Shown one piece after another: positions 11,960 to 23,852 of a stretch of DNA of 64,000 nt. Each line of letters starts with the position of its first letter. Positions within the stretch are counted from its first letter, which is position 1. The DNA comes from Ophiocordyceps camponoti-saundersi (nom. inval.). Its lineage: Eukaryota > Ascomycota > Sordariomycetes > Hypocreales > Ophiocordycipitaceae. The notes under the pieces are model-generated. The model made no database searches. It was not told where the DNA came from and saw nothing but the letters and a program-made list of their open reading frames with translations. Location of the stretch: positions 1-64,000 of the forward strand of contig PDHQ01000092.1 in NCBI GenBank assembly GCA_003339415.1, in the 5' to 3' direction. The translations under genes and the position numbers were made by a program.

Positions 11960-14900
11960 TAAAAACTTCTTATTAAAAGTGTTTTCCTTTAATATATTTT
12001 TTAATAAGTTTAGGTGCCTTAGTTAGGTATTTTATAAGTTCCTAGATATTTTTTTTAGAAAGGTATCACTTCTATTTTATTAGATAATATATTATTCCTT
12101 TTTATATTTTTTTATTTATAATAGCTTTAGGCTTATATTCTTTTTCTAAGATTATAGTTTTAATATTTTCTTTTAATTTAGTATCTTTAGGTGCTTTTTT
12201 TAATAAAGAAATATAAAATATAAGGTATATATATATTCTTTTAGGAAGTTTAAGCTTATAGTTAAGGTTATTTAGCTTTTCTTCTATAAGGAAAGGTTTT
12301 AATTTTTTAAATTCTAAGGACTAATTTAGTTATTTTATTTTTATATTTTTCTTTAATAAATTAACTTTCTTATTTTTATTAAATAAAGGTTCTTTTTCGC
12401 GTTTCTTATTATAATAATAAATAATTCTTTTAAATATAAAATCTAATTTTAATTTTATGTAAAAATATAATAATCTAAGCTATTCGGTATTTAGAATAGC
12501 TTTTTCGTTATTCGTTTTATTTAATAAGCCTAATTTATAAGCTTTTAAATTAAATTTATAATTCGCTATAATAGGTGTTATTTTAATAAATTCCGATTCG
12601 GCGGTATTATAAGCTAATTAAGCTATAAGTAAGTTAATTACTTAATTATCTTATTTATAATTAATATAAGCTCTAAAGTATTATTTTAAAGTTTAATTTA
12701 AACGTTCTATAACCTTGTTTATTTCTAAGTAGAAAGTAATACTTTATTTATATTTAGTTTCTAATTTAGCTATAAGGCTAGCTTAAAATTTAAAGTTAAA
12801 TTTAAAGTCTTTATCGCTTATAATAACTTTAAGTAAGCCCCTATCTGCTATTATAGTTTTTAAAAATAAATAGCTTAATTTTTTAGCAGATAAGGCCTTT
12901 ATCTAAAGTATAAAATAGCTATATTTAGTTAATTTATTAATTATAACTAATATAGAATTATATTCTATATTAGTTATAAGGTTTACTAATAAGGGTAATT
13001 TAACTATAAAATTTATAGCTATATTTCCTTAAAGTTATTCGGTAACTATTATAAGTTATAAAAATCCGTAAAGCTAATACCTAAAAGCTTTAGATTTATT
13101 ATAAATATTATAGTTTTTAATAACTTTAATAATAGTCTTTTTAAGGTTTTCTATATTATAATAAGCTTTAATTTTATTATAAGTTTTCTATATTCCTTAA
13201 TAGCTATAAATAAGTAATTTATAGAATTCTTTTATTATAGTTTTTATTATATTAGGAGGTATAAATAGCTTCTCTTTTAGATAAGCTAAGTTATCTATCT
13301 ACTTAATATCTTTATAATCCTTAAAATTAGTATTTTTATAAGCTTTTTTAATTTATTTTAATATAGAATTATTAGCTTCTACCTTAAATATAGCGTGTAA
13401 GGTATTTTATTCTAAATTTCCTTTATTATTTATTTTAAGGAAATTAGTCGTTATAAGTATTATACCGGTATTTAATTTAGGTCTACTACTAATTATATTA
13501 GCTTTCTTATTTTTATTACTTTTTTTATATATAATTTTATAATTATAATTAGTAAGGAATTTATCCTACTTAATTTATCAGCTATTTAAGGTTTAACTTA
13601 CACTAAAATAGCTTATATTTTTATAGTTAGTATAAGTTTTTAATTTAAAATTACTTCCTAGTATATAATATTTAAATTCTTTAATAGTTTTAATAATAGC
13701 TAAGAATTCTTTATTATAGATAAGGTAATTAATTTCCGAATCTACTAGCTTTTTAGAATAAAAAGCTATAAGATATAATATAGCGTTATTTTCCTAGCTT
13801 AATTAGGCTCCTATAATATAATTAGAAGTATCGGTTTCTAAAATTAAAAGCTATTTCGAATTATAAGCTATTAATATAAGTGCTAAGATTAGCTTTTCTT
13901 TAAAGGAATTAAAAGCTATATTAGCTTTTTCAGTCTACTTAAAAGGTTCTTTTTTTAGCTAACTTTATTACTATTAATATAAGGATAATTATATTAGAAA
14001 CGCTTTTAATAAACCTTCTATAATAATTATAATAACTTATAAATTACTATATATTTTTAATCGATTTAGGTATAAGCTAGTCTTTTAGGAGTTCTAATTT
14101 GCTAAGGTTTACTTTAATATTATAAGGGGTTATAATAATACTTAGAAATTTTACCTTTTTAGAAAAAAATTCGCATTTTTTAGGATTTATATATAATTTA
14201 GCTTTTCGTAAGGCTTCTAATATTTTTCTTATATAAATTTTATATTCTTCTAAGGTATTTAAAAAAATAATAATATTATCTAAATAAATTATAGTAAGTA
14301 TATTTAAATAATCTTTTAGAATATAATTAATATGTTTTTAGAAAGTAGTAAGGCTATTATATAATATTAGGGGTAATATTAAATATTTATAACTTCTATA
14401 TTTAGTTCTAAAAGCTATTTTATATTAATCTCCTTTTACTATTTATATTTAGTAATAAGCTAATTTTAAATCTAGCTTAGTAAAATATTATTTCTAACTT
14501 AATCTATCTTTTAATTCGATAATTAATAGTATAAGCGTTTTATCTTTTATAATATTATTATTTAATTTTTAATAATTTATTATAAGTTTTAATTTATCTT
14601 TTTTTTACCTAATTTATTAGCGAAGGTAATAAGAGCTTTATAAGGGCTTTTAAAAGGCCTTATATATCCCTTTTTTTAGCTATTTTTCTAAATATTCTTT
14701 TAATACTTTTAATTATTTTTTATTACTAGTATAAATTCGTATAAATTAAGGTTCTAAATTAGGCTTTTATATAATTTTATAATCTTATAAACTTCTTTTA
14801 AGTAAGGTATTATTTAAGGGTTTTTTAAATATATTTAAAAAATCTTTTAGAATTTCTTTAAGTATTAATTTATAGTATTTTAATTTTTTTTAAAATAAAA

Positions 14901-16000
14901 ACTTATTTCTTCCTTATAACTTACGCTAAAAATAGTAGCTAACATAGTAATATAAGGTATTTTACTATAATCTTTATTATTTTTAATTTTATTATAAAGT
15001 TTTTACTTATAATAATTATATTTATTTCTTATAGTAAAGTTTTAATTATTACTAAAAAGGTTTTTCCTTTCTTTAGCTTCTTTTATTAAACTATTTTTAT
15101 TATTAAGGCTTCTCGCTTTTTTAAAATTTCTTAAGCTAAAACCTTTATAAAGATTTCCTAAAACTTTATTAAATTTAGTATTTTCTTTATTTTTATTATA
15201 ATTATAATTAGGTCGACTTTTATTATAATTACTTATATTTAATTATTTATTCTTATAGTAATTGTTTTTTATAAATCTAAATTATTTATTTTTATACTTA
15301 ACTTACTTTTATTAATATTTCTAAAAATCTTATAATTAAGCTTCTTACTATTTTTATAATTATACCTTCTTAGCTTATTCTTCCTTTTAAAACCTATTTA
15401 ATTATTTTTACTAATATTATTATTAAAAGTACTAAATATTAAATTATTATTTATAAATTTAACTTAGCCGGTTTTCTAGTTAATTTATAAATTATATTTA
15501 TAAAGAAAAGGATAACTTAATATTATATTATATTTTACTATTTTAAAAATATCGAAAGTATCGGTAAAAGTATAAAGTTCTATTTTTAATTTAAAGTAAT
15601 TAAGTTTATATAAAATTAAACCCTTATTAAATTAAAAATTATATCTTTTAGTATTCTTTACTATACTAAGCGTTTTCTTTCTTATATAGCTTAAATTTAA
15701 ACATTTAATAGCTATAAGTAAAATATAATTACTAGCGGCTCCGCTATCTATAAAAGCAATTATTATTTTTCCTTTATATTTTAAAGTAAAGGTTAGTTTA
15801 GAAATAGGGATTTTAATACTATTAGTTTTAATTATAATAATATTAATATCTTATAATTTAAGATAATTATAACGCTTTTTTATTCTTAAATCCTTATTAA
15901 AATCCGTATTAAAATCTTTTTTTATTAGCTATATCTTTATTTACTTTTCTTAAATAAAGGCTTTTCCTTTTCCTTTAAAGTCTTCCTTAAATTCTTCTAG
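11960..16000 (-). pseudogene. pol: G pol: protease, RT, RNase H, integrase and chromodomain relic
   Basis: Conceptual reading on the - strand with RIP stops at former Gln and Trp codons. The aspartic protease has the motif IDSGAASNYI (about 15730-15765), followed by a YPFLYKYN...TGQVKF segment (15461-15540) that normally leads into RT. The RT contains YFTKLDLK...AYYQIQ and the catalytic box as YLDNIIIF (about 14260-14295; canonical second Asp now Asn). RNase H shows ETDTSNYIIGAQLSQ (13800-13857). Integrase shows VIINKLTKYSYFI, IISDKDFKF and INKVIERLNQTLKQY (12640-12960), i.e. the D,D,E core. The C-terminal chromodomain begins EYKPKAIINK and includes EPIKYLTKAPKLI (about 11970-12145). The domain set and order leave little doubt about Ty3/gypsy chromovirus identity, and nothing is functional. 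Confidence 0.9.
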
Positions 16001-16955
16001 CTATATTAGAAAATCTTACCTTCTAAAGCTATTTTCTTTAATAAGAAACTTACCTCTTATAAGTTCTTTAGTTAGTAGTTTTCTTATAAAACTAATTATA
16101 GCTTAAATTATATCTAATTCAATATTAAGAATTTAAGGTTAAAAATTATAATTGTTTCCCTTATTTTTTTTAAGAATCCTATAATTAGTTTCCTTATTAA
16201 GAGTAAATTCTATTTCTTTTATAAAGAACTTTTCGTTAATAAAGCTAGCTTTTTTATAAAAAGTTAATAAGTATAGGTAATAGTTAGCGTTTTATTTATC
16301 CTATAAGTAAAATTCGTAGTCCTTATTATAGTAAAATTACTAGCTAAGATTATAATATGCTTATTATTATTTATTAAGGAATTCTTCTAAGTACCGTAAA
16401 TATTAAAATAATTTATTATATAAGGGATAATTCTTTTTCTTTTACTTTTCGTATTCTTTTAAATCTATTTTTTTATTTTAACAAAGTGCTATATTTTTTC
16501 GTCTTTTTCTTCGTTATCTATTTCTCCGATAAAATAAAGATATTTTACCGTAAAAAAGGTAATTCTTTTTTTTCTTTTTTAATTTTATTTTTTATAATAA
16601 GGCTATCCTTTTTTTTTAAAATAGGTTTGCAATCTTCCCTTATTTTATTAAAGTTATTTATATAGTTATTAAGACTAAGGCTAAAATCGAGCTTTCTAAA
16701 AAGCTATACTAGGTAAGTGTATTTAAATAATAAGGAATTCCTTTAATTCCTTCTTTTTAAGCTTTAACTTAGTTTTCTATAACTTACTTAAAAGTCTTAT
16801 AAGGGTTAAAATTACCTTTAAAAGGGTTAAATTCACCTCCTAAATTAAATTCTATAATTAATTCTAAAAGACTTATAAGCTTTAAAAGCTTTTTTATATT
16901 CCTAACTATATTTTAATTATTATAATAACGCGTAATTACTATTAAGCTTAAGTTA
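16000..16955 (-). pseudogene. G gag-pol linker region
   Basis: Region between the protease and the A insertion. On the - strand a relic frame (for example GGEFNPFKGNFNPYKTF near 16800-16850) runs with sparse TAA/TAG stops. This should be the C-terminal part of gag and the gag-protease linker. I could not find a CCHC zinc knuckle with confidence. The last 16 bases (16940-16955) are the TSD TATTAAGCTTAAGTTA of the A-2/3 element. Confidence 0.55.
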
Positions 16956-17516
16956 CTAATAATAATAATTTATACGCTAATATACTTTATATAGCTTAAA
17001 ACTATCTTATATATATTTTAAAAGGGGGAAAAACTAAAGGACTTAGAGTAAAACCCTCCCCTTAAGCGTTACCTTAGCTTTAAGTTAAACCCTATCTATA
17101 CCTAGCACTTTATATATTTAATAAATTAAGTATTAACTAATAATCTAAAAGCTAATATTTCCCTTAGAGCGGACTTTATAATAGTAAAAATATATATAAA
17201 CTAAGTTTAATATAGAGTTTATATAGCTTACTTATCCTCCTAGCTATTATTATTATTATAAATTAAATCCTTATATTTAATTAAAATAGCTTTAATAATC
17301 TAATTTATTAAGGCCTTATTAATATAGCTTAAGTATATATAAAAGTTTTATTATTTTATAATAAACCTTATAATAGTAAATTTTAAAAAAAAGCTAAATT
17401 ATTATAATAAAGCTATAAATAAGTATAAAGTTAAAGTTAAAAAAGGAGATATTATTATATTCGCTTTTTAGTATTTTTACCCTAGCTATTATTAGTTTCT
17501 AGTTAGCGCTAAAAAG

Positions 17517-17702
17517 TATAAAAGTTCTATACTTCTTAATATTTATAAGAAGCTAACTTTATTAATATAAAATAACTTAAAAAGTTTTAAGGTATATATA
17601 ATATATATATTTAAGGTTATAGTTTATATATAGCTTGCGCCTATCCTACGCGCGGCGCTAACTAATTATATATACTTATATATACCCCGCGCCTATTATA
17701 CG
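17517..17702 (+). repeat. B 5' LTR, first part
   Basis: Matches 37250-37435 and 61218-61403 (word cgcggcgctaactaatta shared). Interrupted after attatacg by copia C. The last five bases, atacg (17698-17702), are the C target-site duplication. Confidence 0.9.
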
Positions 17703-18375
17703 TGTAAGTGCTAGATAGAAGTCGGACAGCACTTTCGATCGGTTTAAGGTCGGGAAGATAATTAATTATCTAGTAATAAAGATTTAAATAATAAGATTAT
17801 TAGATATAGAAGCGCGTTTAAATCGGATTAGAATAGTAGTAGTTTTATAATAATAGGTTAATAATAGAATTATTTAGAAGGTAGGGAAGAGAGTAAGTAA
17901 TTAAATTACTATCTACTAAGTGGCAGGAAAACCTCTTCTCTAAATACTTAATTTCTTATAAATATAGTAACTTTTCCGGTTAAGGAGAGGGTTATTCTAT
18001 ATGCTAGAAGATAATATATTTAGGAGTATTTTCGGAAGTCCGGAAAGTATTATAGTTAGTTTAATATTTAACTTTCCGTGTTACCTATTTCCGTAAAGTC
18101 TAGAAACGCCGACCGTAATAGATTCGTATAAGGTCTTAAAGGTCTATATTATTCTTAGCCTTAGAGGGCCGGAGCCTTATATATAAAGGTAATAATATAT
18201 TATACTAGTACTTTAAGGTATAAAATAATAACCTTAGTTATTTATTTATATAATAAATATAATAAAATATTAGATTTTTTATATTATATTATAAAGTAGT
18301 TATTATATTTTTATATTAGTTATTTATACCTTTATTATTTATTATAAAAAATAAAAATTATTATAAGCACTTATA
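17703..18375 (-). repeat. C 3' LTR (left)
   Basis: 673 bp, from tgtaagtgctagatag to agcacttata. Nearly the same sequence as 23112-23784, with differences that are mostly transitions. It keeps the original TG at its outer end. Confidence 0.95.
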
Positions 18376-18384
18376 GCCTCTCTT
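18376..18384 (-). promoter_or_regulatory. C polypurine tract
   Basis: On the - strand aagagaggc abuts the start of the 3' LTR, the expected plus-strand primer position. Confidence 0.7.
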
Positions 18385-18589
18385 AAATAAATACGTTTAG
18401 TTATTTATTTATTATTTATTATAAATAGGATAAAAATTATAAAACTTATAATATAATATTTTTTATTTTATTAATAAAATTTAAAAACTTTTTATAAAAA
18501 GGAAAATAGTAAAAGTAATAATTTAAAAAAAATTATAAGAGGAAAATCTAAAAAAAGCTTAAATAAGATAAAAAACCTCTTTATTAAAA

Positions 18590-21500
18590 TAAGCTTATTT
18601 TAAAAATAATAAATTAGCAAAACTATAGAAGGTAGTGCTATCTAATTTTTTAGTAAAGATATCTACTATATTATCCTTACTTTTAGTATAATAAATATTT
18701 ATAAGTTTATTTTTTAAGTTTTATCTTAAATAGAAATAAGTTAGGTTAATATATTTTAACCTTTTATAAAATTTAGGATTTTCTGCTAGCCTTAAAGCTG
18801 CAGTATTATCTATTAATAAATAGGGTATTATAGTAGGTATTTTAATCTTTAAGCTATTATTTATTAATAAAAATAGCTTATTAAGGTATAAGGCTTCTTT
18901 ATTAGCCTCCCTTAGACCTATAAACTCAGCCTTACAGCTGCTAAGTGCTATAGCTTTTTATTTAGCATAGGACTAGCTTATAATATTATTATATATAAAG
19001 AAATAATAACCTAAAATACTTTTTCTTTCTATTAAATTAGAGGCCTAGCTAGCATCTAAAAACCTTTAATATAATAGCTATTATAAGGTATATTACCTTT
19101 ATATATAATAGCTTTATTTAGATATTTATTTAAATATTTCTAAATAGTATTTAAAGTATTTATATATATAATATTAGGTTTACTACTAAATTTAGTATAA
19201 GATATAATAGAATATAATATATCGGGTCTTATTTATAAGACTAAATATAATAAAGAGCCTATTTCCCTCTAATATTATAATATTATTTCTTTATTAGGCT
19301 ATATAATAGCTTTCTTTAATTTATTTCTAAGCTTCGAAGGTATATCTAAAAAGCCTATATATTCTTTATTTAATTCTTTAAGCTTATTTCTAGTATATTT
19401 TTCTTAGGTTATTTTTAGCGTATTATTTTACTTATTAAAAATAATATATATGCCTAAAAAGTCTTATAGATAGCCTAAATCTTATACTTTTAAGTCTTTA
19501 TTTAATTCTTATAATATATTTATTATAATATTATTATTCTTAGCGGCCACTAATATATCGTTAACGTATATTGCTTAGGCTATTTTTAGCTTTTTATTTA
19601 TAAATACCCCTTTATCTAATAAAAGAGGATAAAATCCCTATTTCTTTAGCGTAATAGCTAAATAGTTATACTATAGTTTAGGACTTTATTTTAAGCTATA
19701 TAACGCTTTTCTTAATTTTAAAATTAAGTTATTAGTTTTAATTAGGTCTTTATAATTCGAAGGAAGCTTTATATTATTTTTATTATAATAATCCTTTATT
19801 ATAAATTCCTCGAATTTAGTAGGTAATTTTATATAGATTTTAGTATCTATTTTAGCGTAAATAAAGGCATTCTTTATATTATATTATTTTACTATTAAAT
19901 TATTTTATAAAGCTATTAATAATAATAACCTTATACTTTTAGGTTAGGCAGTAGTAGAAAACGTTTCTAAGTAATCTAAGCCGTATACCTAATTAAAGCC
20001 TTATATTATAAAGCGGGCTATATTTAGTTATATTATTATTATTATCCCTTTTAAGCTTATAGACCTAACAGCCTCCTAAAAGATTTCTATCCTTAGGTAT
20101 TATTTTAATTTCCTAAGTTTCTTATTTAATTAATTTATCTATTTTAGATTATATAGCTTTTTTCTAATCTAATTTATTATTACTATTTAAAGCCTATTTA
20201 GTTATTTTAAGCTTTATAGGATCTGGATTTTCTAGCGTATATAAAATAGCTATAATATTCTTTTCTTTTAAAATACTATTTATTTTAAGGTAAAATTCGT
20301 AGTCTTTTAATTCTTTTATAAGCTTTTTAAGTATTCTTACTTCTATAGAAGGTAGATCCTTTATTTTATTATTTTTGCTACTATTATATTCTTATAGTAG
20401 TTATTTATTAGCTAATTCTGCTATTTCCTTCTCTTTTTCCGCTATAAGGGATCGAGTTATAAAAGGAAAAGTATTAAAATCTAGCTATATATTATTTTCT
20501 TCTTCTTTATTATTATTATTATCCCTTTATATAAAGTTATTTTCTAAAATAACTATATCTCGTAATATAATTATAGTTTTTTTATTAAAATCCTAGATCT
20601 TATAAGCGTTATCTAAGTAGCCTATAATAATTCCTTTATTAGCCTAAGGGTCTAATTTAGTACTAGGATTCTTATTTTTATAGTAAATAATACTACCGAA
20701 TATTTTAATCTTATTTAATTCTTTAATAAATAAAGTAGTATTGTTTTTTAATTTATAAGGAGTCTTATAGCCTAATTTACTATATAGAGACTTATTATAT
20801 AAATAAGTAATAGTAATAATAGCTTCCCCTTATAAATAATAGGGCAGGTTAGCTATATATAAAATAGCATGTACTTTACCTAATAGTGTTCTATTTATTC
20901 TTTCTATTTTACCGTTAGGCTCCTTAGTATTAAGCGGGCTAGTATTAAAAATAATACCTTATTTTATATAATAGTCCTTTATATTATATATAAATTCCTT
21001 AGCGTTATCTAGAAAGACTTACTTTATTTTAATATTATTATTATTATTTTTAACCCTTATTTTATAATTAATAAATTCTTATAAAGCACTTTATTTTATT
21101 TTTATAAGTGCTATATCTAAGAATCTAATATAAGAGTCTAAAAACGTAATAAAATACGTATATTTATTATAAGTAGGAATTTTAATAAGACCTTAGATAT
21201 CTATACTTATTTTTTCTAAGTATATATACTATATATTAAAAGCTTTCTTATTAATCTTATTAGTTAATTTAGCTTGTATATACTCTTTATATTATTTTAC
21301 TTATTTAATACTATTATAATTAAATTTAATAGTATTATCTTTGCTTTTTAAGAATCTAATTAGAATTCTATAATTAATATGCCCTAGTCTTTTATATTAT
21401 AAAAATAAATCTATTTCTTTATTAGTATTTAATATATATTCTTTATTATTTATATTCTTTTTAAGCTTATTATACTTATACTTAGTAATTAAGTAAGGTA

Positions 21501-22560
21501 AATAATAAAAATTATTAAATTTATAGCTTTTAGCTATCTCTTTATTATTTATAAATAATTATATTATTTCTATATAAATTAAAGTACTTATTTTATTAAA
21601 GTAAGATTATAATAGTATATTAATACTTAATTTAAGTATATAAAATATATTATTTAATTTATAATATTATTTATTATTTTTAAACTAGAAAATAACGTCT
21701 CTAGCTCCCTTTACTATTATAATATTTACTTTTCCCTATTATGCCTTTATACTAATAAGCTTATAGTTAATTAATAATTCCTTATTAAATACTATATATT
21801 TTATTATACCTATATTATAAAGGAAATACGTTATATTTTTATTATTACTATAGGTATTAGAGGTAGAAAAAACAGAATTTTATATCTTTCGCAATCTATT
21901 ACTACTAATATTTAAATTTATAAATCTTATAATATTATTATTAATTATATTATTAATAGAAGGAAGAAAGGTATTATTTACTTATATAAGGATATCGATA
22001 AATTCGGCTTCTTTGTTAGAATTAGATTATTCCCTTTATTCTTCTTTAACTTTTTCTTCTTCTTTAATCTCTTCTTTGTCTGAATTTAATTTAGTTATTT
22101 AATCGTTTTTCGTAAGAAGGACTGTTTTCTTAGTTGTTTTTTAAGCCGGTTTATAATAAGGATTTTTTATTTTCTTTAAAATAAAACTAATAGGGGAATT
22201 TATAATAGCTATAATTTTTTCCTTTATTTTCCTCTCTTTCCGGGCTTTTAATAAAGCCTTTATTTGCTATATTTTTCTCTTTTTTTCTAAAAAGGTATCC
22301 TTTTATTCCTACTAATTAAGTGCTTTATAAGGGTATAAATACTAGTATAAATCTACTTTATACCCTTTATTTTTATAATTCGGGTAAAAAATAATTTCTT
22401 TCTTTTACTTATAAGGCTTTTTACTTTTATAAGAGGTATATAAAACCTTCTTAGAAGTAGCTAAAGCCGAAGAAGTATTTCTTTTCTCTTTATCTATAAG
22501 GGAAGAGAAGAGGGTCTTAAGGGTATACGCCTTTTCGTCATTTCGTAAGGCTTATATAAT
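18590..22560 (-). pseudogene. pol: C copia pol: integrase, reverse transcriptase, RNase H relic
   Basis: Read on the - strand. The integrase segment (about 20870-21300) shows SIDIQGLIKIPTYNKYTYF, FLDNAKEF and PNGKIERINRTL, matching the Asp, Asp and Glu blocks of copia integrases. The RT aspartate box survives as AIYVNDILVAAKN (about 19535-19577; canonical YVDD with the first Asp now Asn). RNase H keeps ALSSCKAEFIGLREANKEAL (18890-18955), the copia block with its catalytic Glu. Gag should lie toward 22600-23100 but I could not recognise a zinc knuckle. Stops are scattered throughout, all TAA/TAG. The fragment at 20375-20596 that stays open on the + strand is antisense to this pol and is not a gene. 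Confidence 0.92.
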
Positions 22561-23111
22561 ATTTATTATAAAGCCTCGATATTCGTTTTATAAGCTTATA
22601 AGCGTTAAGCTTATTATAATAATTTCGGGTATCTTAATATTTTTAGAAAAAAGCTTTTCGTAGCTTAATTTTATCTTATTAAGATAAACTTCTATATTAC
22701 CTTCCGTATAATATATATTAAATAAATCACCTATAAGAAGGAAATTTAATATAAAGGAAGAGGGATTATAAAGGTTTTTTAACCTATTTTAAGTAATTTT
22801 AGTATTTTTAATATACTTTATTTATATTAAGGGACCGTTATTAATAAATAGCCTTTATAAGGGCTAAGGCGTCTTCGGTTTTAACGTTACTTTCTTACTA
22901 TATAATAAGTTAAAGTTTCTCGCGAATAAGGGTATTTTTTATATATAAAGCTTACGTAGGATAATTCTTTAAGCCCTGAAGCTTCGAAAAATCGTACCGA
23001 ACCTTAGAAGATATATTTCTTAACTAAAGTATAGCTTATCTATCCGTAAGTATTTTTATTATTTTTTCTAGATTTTTTATAGCCTTTTTAAAGTAAGAGG
23101 AATTACTATTA
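22560..23111 (-). pseudogene. C gag and leader region
   Basis: Between the 5' LTR and the first recognisable pol sequence. It should contain the leader and the N-terminal part of gag. The - strand frame is heavily stopped and I identify no motif. A primer binding site starting with TGG is not visible next to the LTR, which may be due to RIP. Confidence 0.45.
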
Positions 23112-23784
23112 TATAAGTGCTAAATAGAAGTCGGATAGCACTTTCGATTAGTTTAAAGTCGGGAAGATAATTAATTATCTAGTAATAGAGATTTAAATAA
23201 TAGGATTATTAGATATAGAAGCGTGTTTAAATCGGATTAGAATAGTAGTAGTTTTATAATAATAAGTTAATAATAGAATTATTTAAAAGGTAAGGGAGAG
23301 AGTAAGTAATTAAATTACTATTTACTAAGTAGCAGGAAAACCTCTTCTCTAAATACTTAATTTCTTATAAACGTAGTAACTTTTCCGGTTAAGGAGAGGG
23401 TTATTTTATATGCTAGAAGATAATATACTTAGGAGTATTTTTAGAAGTCCGGAAAGTATTATAGTTAGTTTAATATTTAACTTTCCGTGTTACTTATTTC
23501 CGTAAAGTCTAGAAACGCCGACTATAACGGATTCGTATAAGGTCTTAAAGGTTTATATTATTCTTAGCCTTAGAGGGCCGGAGCCTTATATACGAAGGTA
23601 ATAATATATTATACTAATACTTTAAGGTATAAAATAATAACCTTAGTTATTTATTTATATAATAAATATAATAAAATACTAGATTTTCTATATTATATTA
23701 TAAAGTAGTTATTATATTTTTATATTAGTTATTTATACCTTTATTATTTATTATAAAGAATAAAAATTATTATAAGTACTTATA
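23112..23784 (-). repeat. C 5' LTR (right)
   Basis: 673 bp, tataagtgct...agtacttata, pairing with 17703-18375. Followed by TSD ATACG and the remainder of the B LTR. Confidence 0.95.
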
Positions 23785-23789
23785 ATACG

Positions 23790-23852
23790 CGCGGACTTAA
23801 CTAAGCACCTTTATATAACTTAGCTATTTAAGCGTAGCCCGAATCCCTTATA
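23790..23852 (+). repeat. B 5' LTR, second part
   Basis: 63 bases completing the B LTR after the C insertion, ending gaatcccttata. They match 37436-37498 and 61404-61467. With the first part they give 249 bp, exactly the length of the B 3' LTR. Confidence 0.9.

Larger units (their letters stand above)
17703..23784 (-). mobile_element. Element C: complete Ty1/copia element inside the B LTR
   Basis: 6082 bp with two LTRs of exactly 673 bp and a perfect TSD ATACG (17698-17702, 23785-23789). The LTRs have unusually long inverted ends TGTAAGTGCT...AGCACTTATA. Coding is on the - strand, so the 5' LTR is at right. The order integrase then RT then RNase H, read right to left, is the Ty1/copia order. 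The insertion split the B 5' LTR; the uninterrupted site is visible at 37430-37445 and 61398-61410. All frames carry RIP stops. Confidence 0.95.

Noticed and set aside
20375..20596. 73-codon open frame on the + strand
   Set aside because: It is antisense to the copia C pol relic read on the - strand between integrase and RT, is Leu/Ser/Ile-rich low complexity, and has no neighbour, promoter or motif. It is open by chance.
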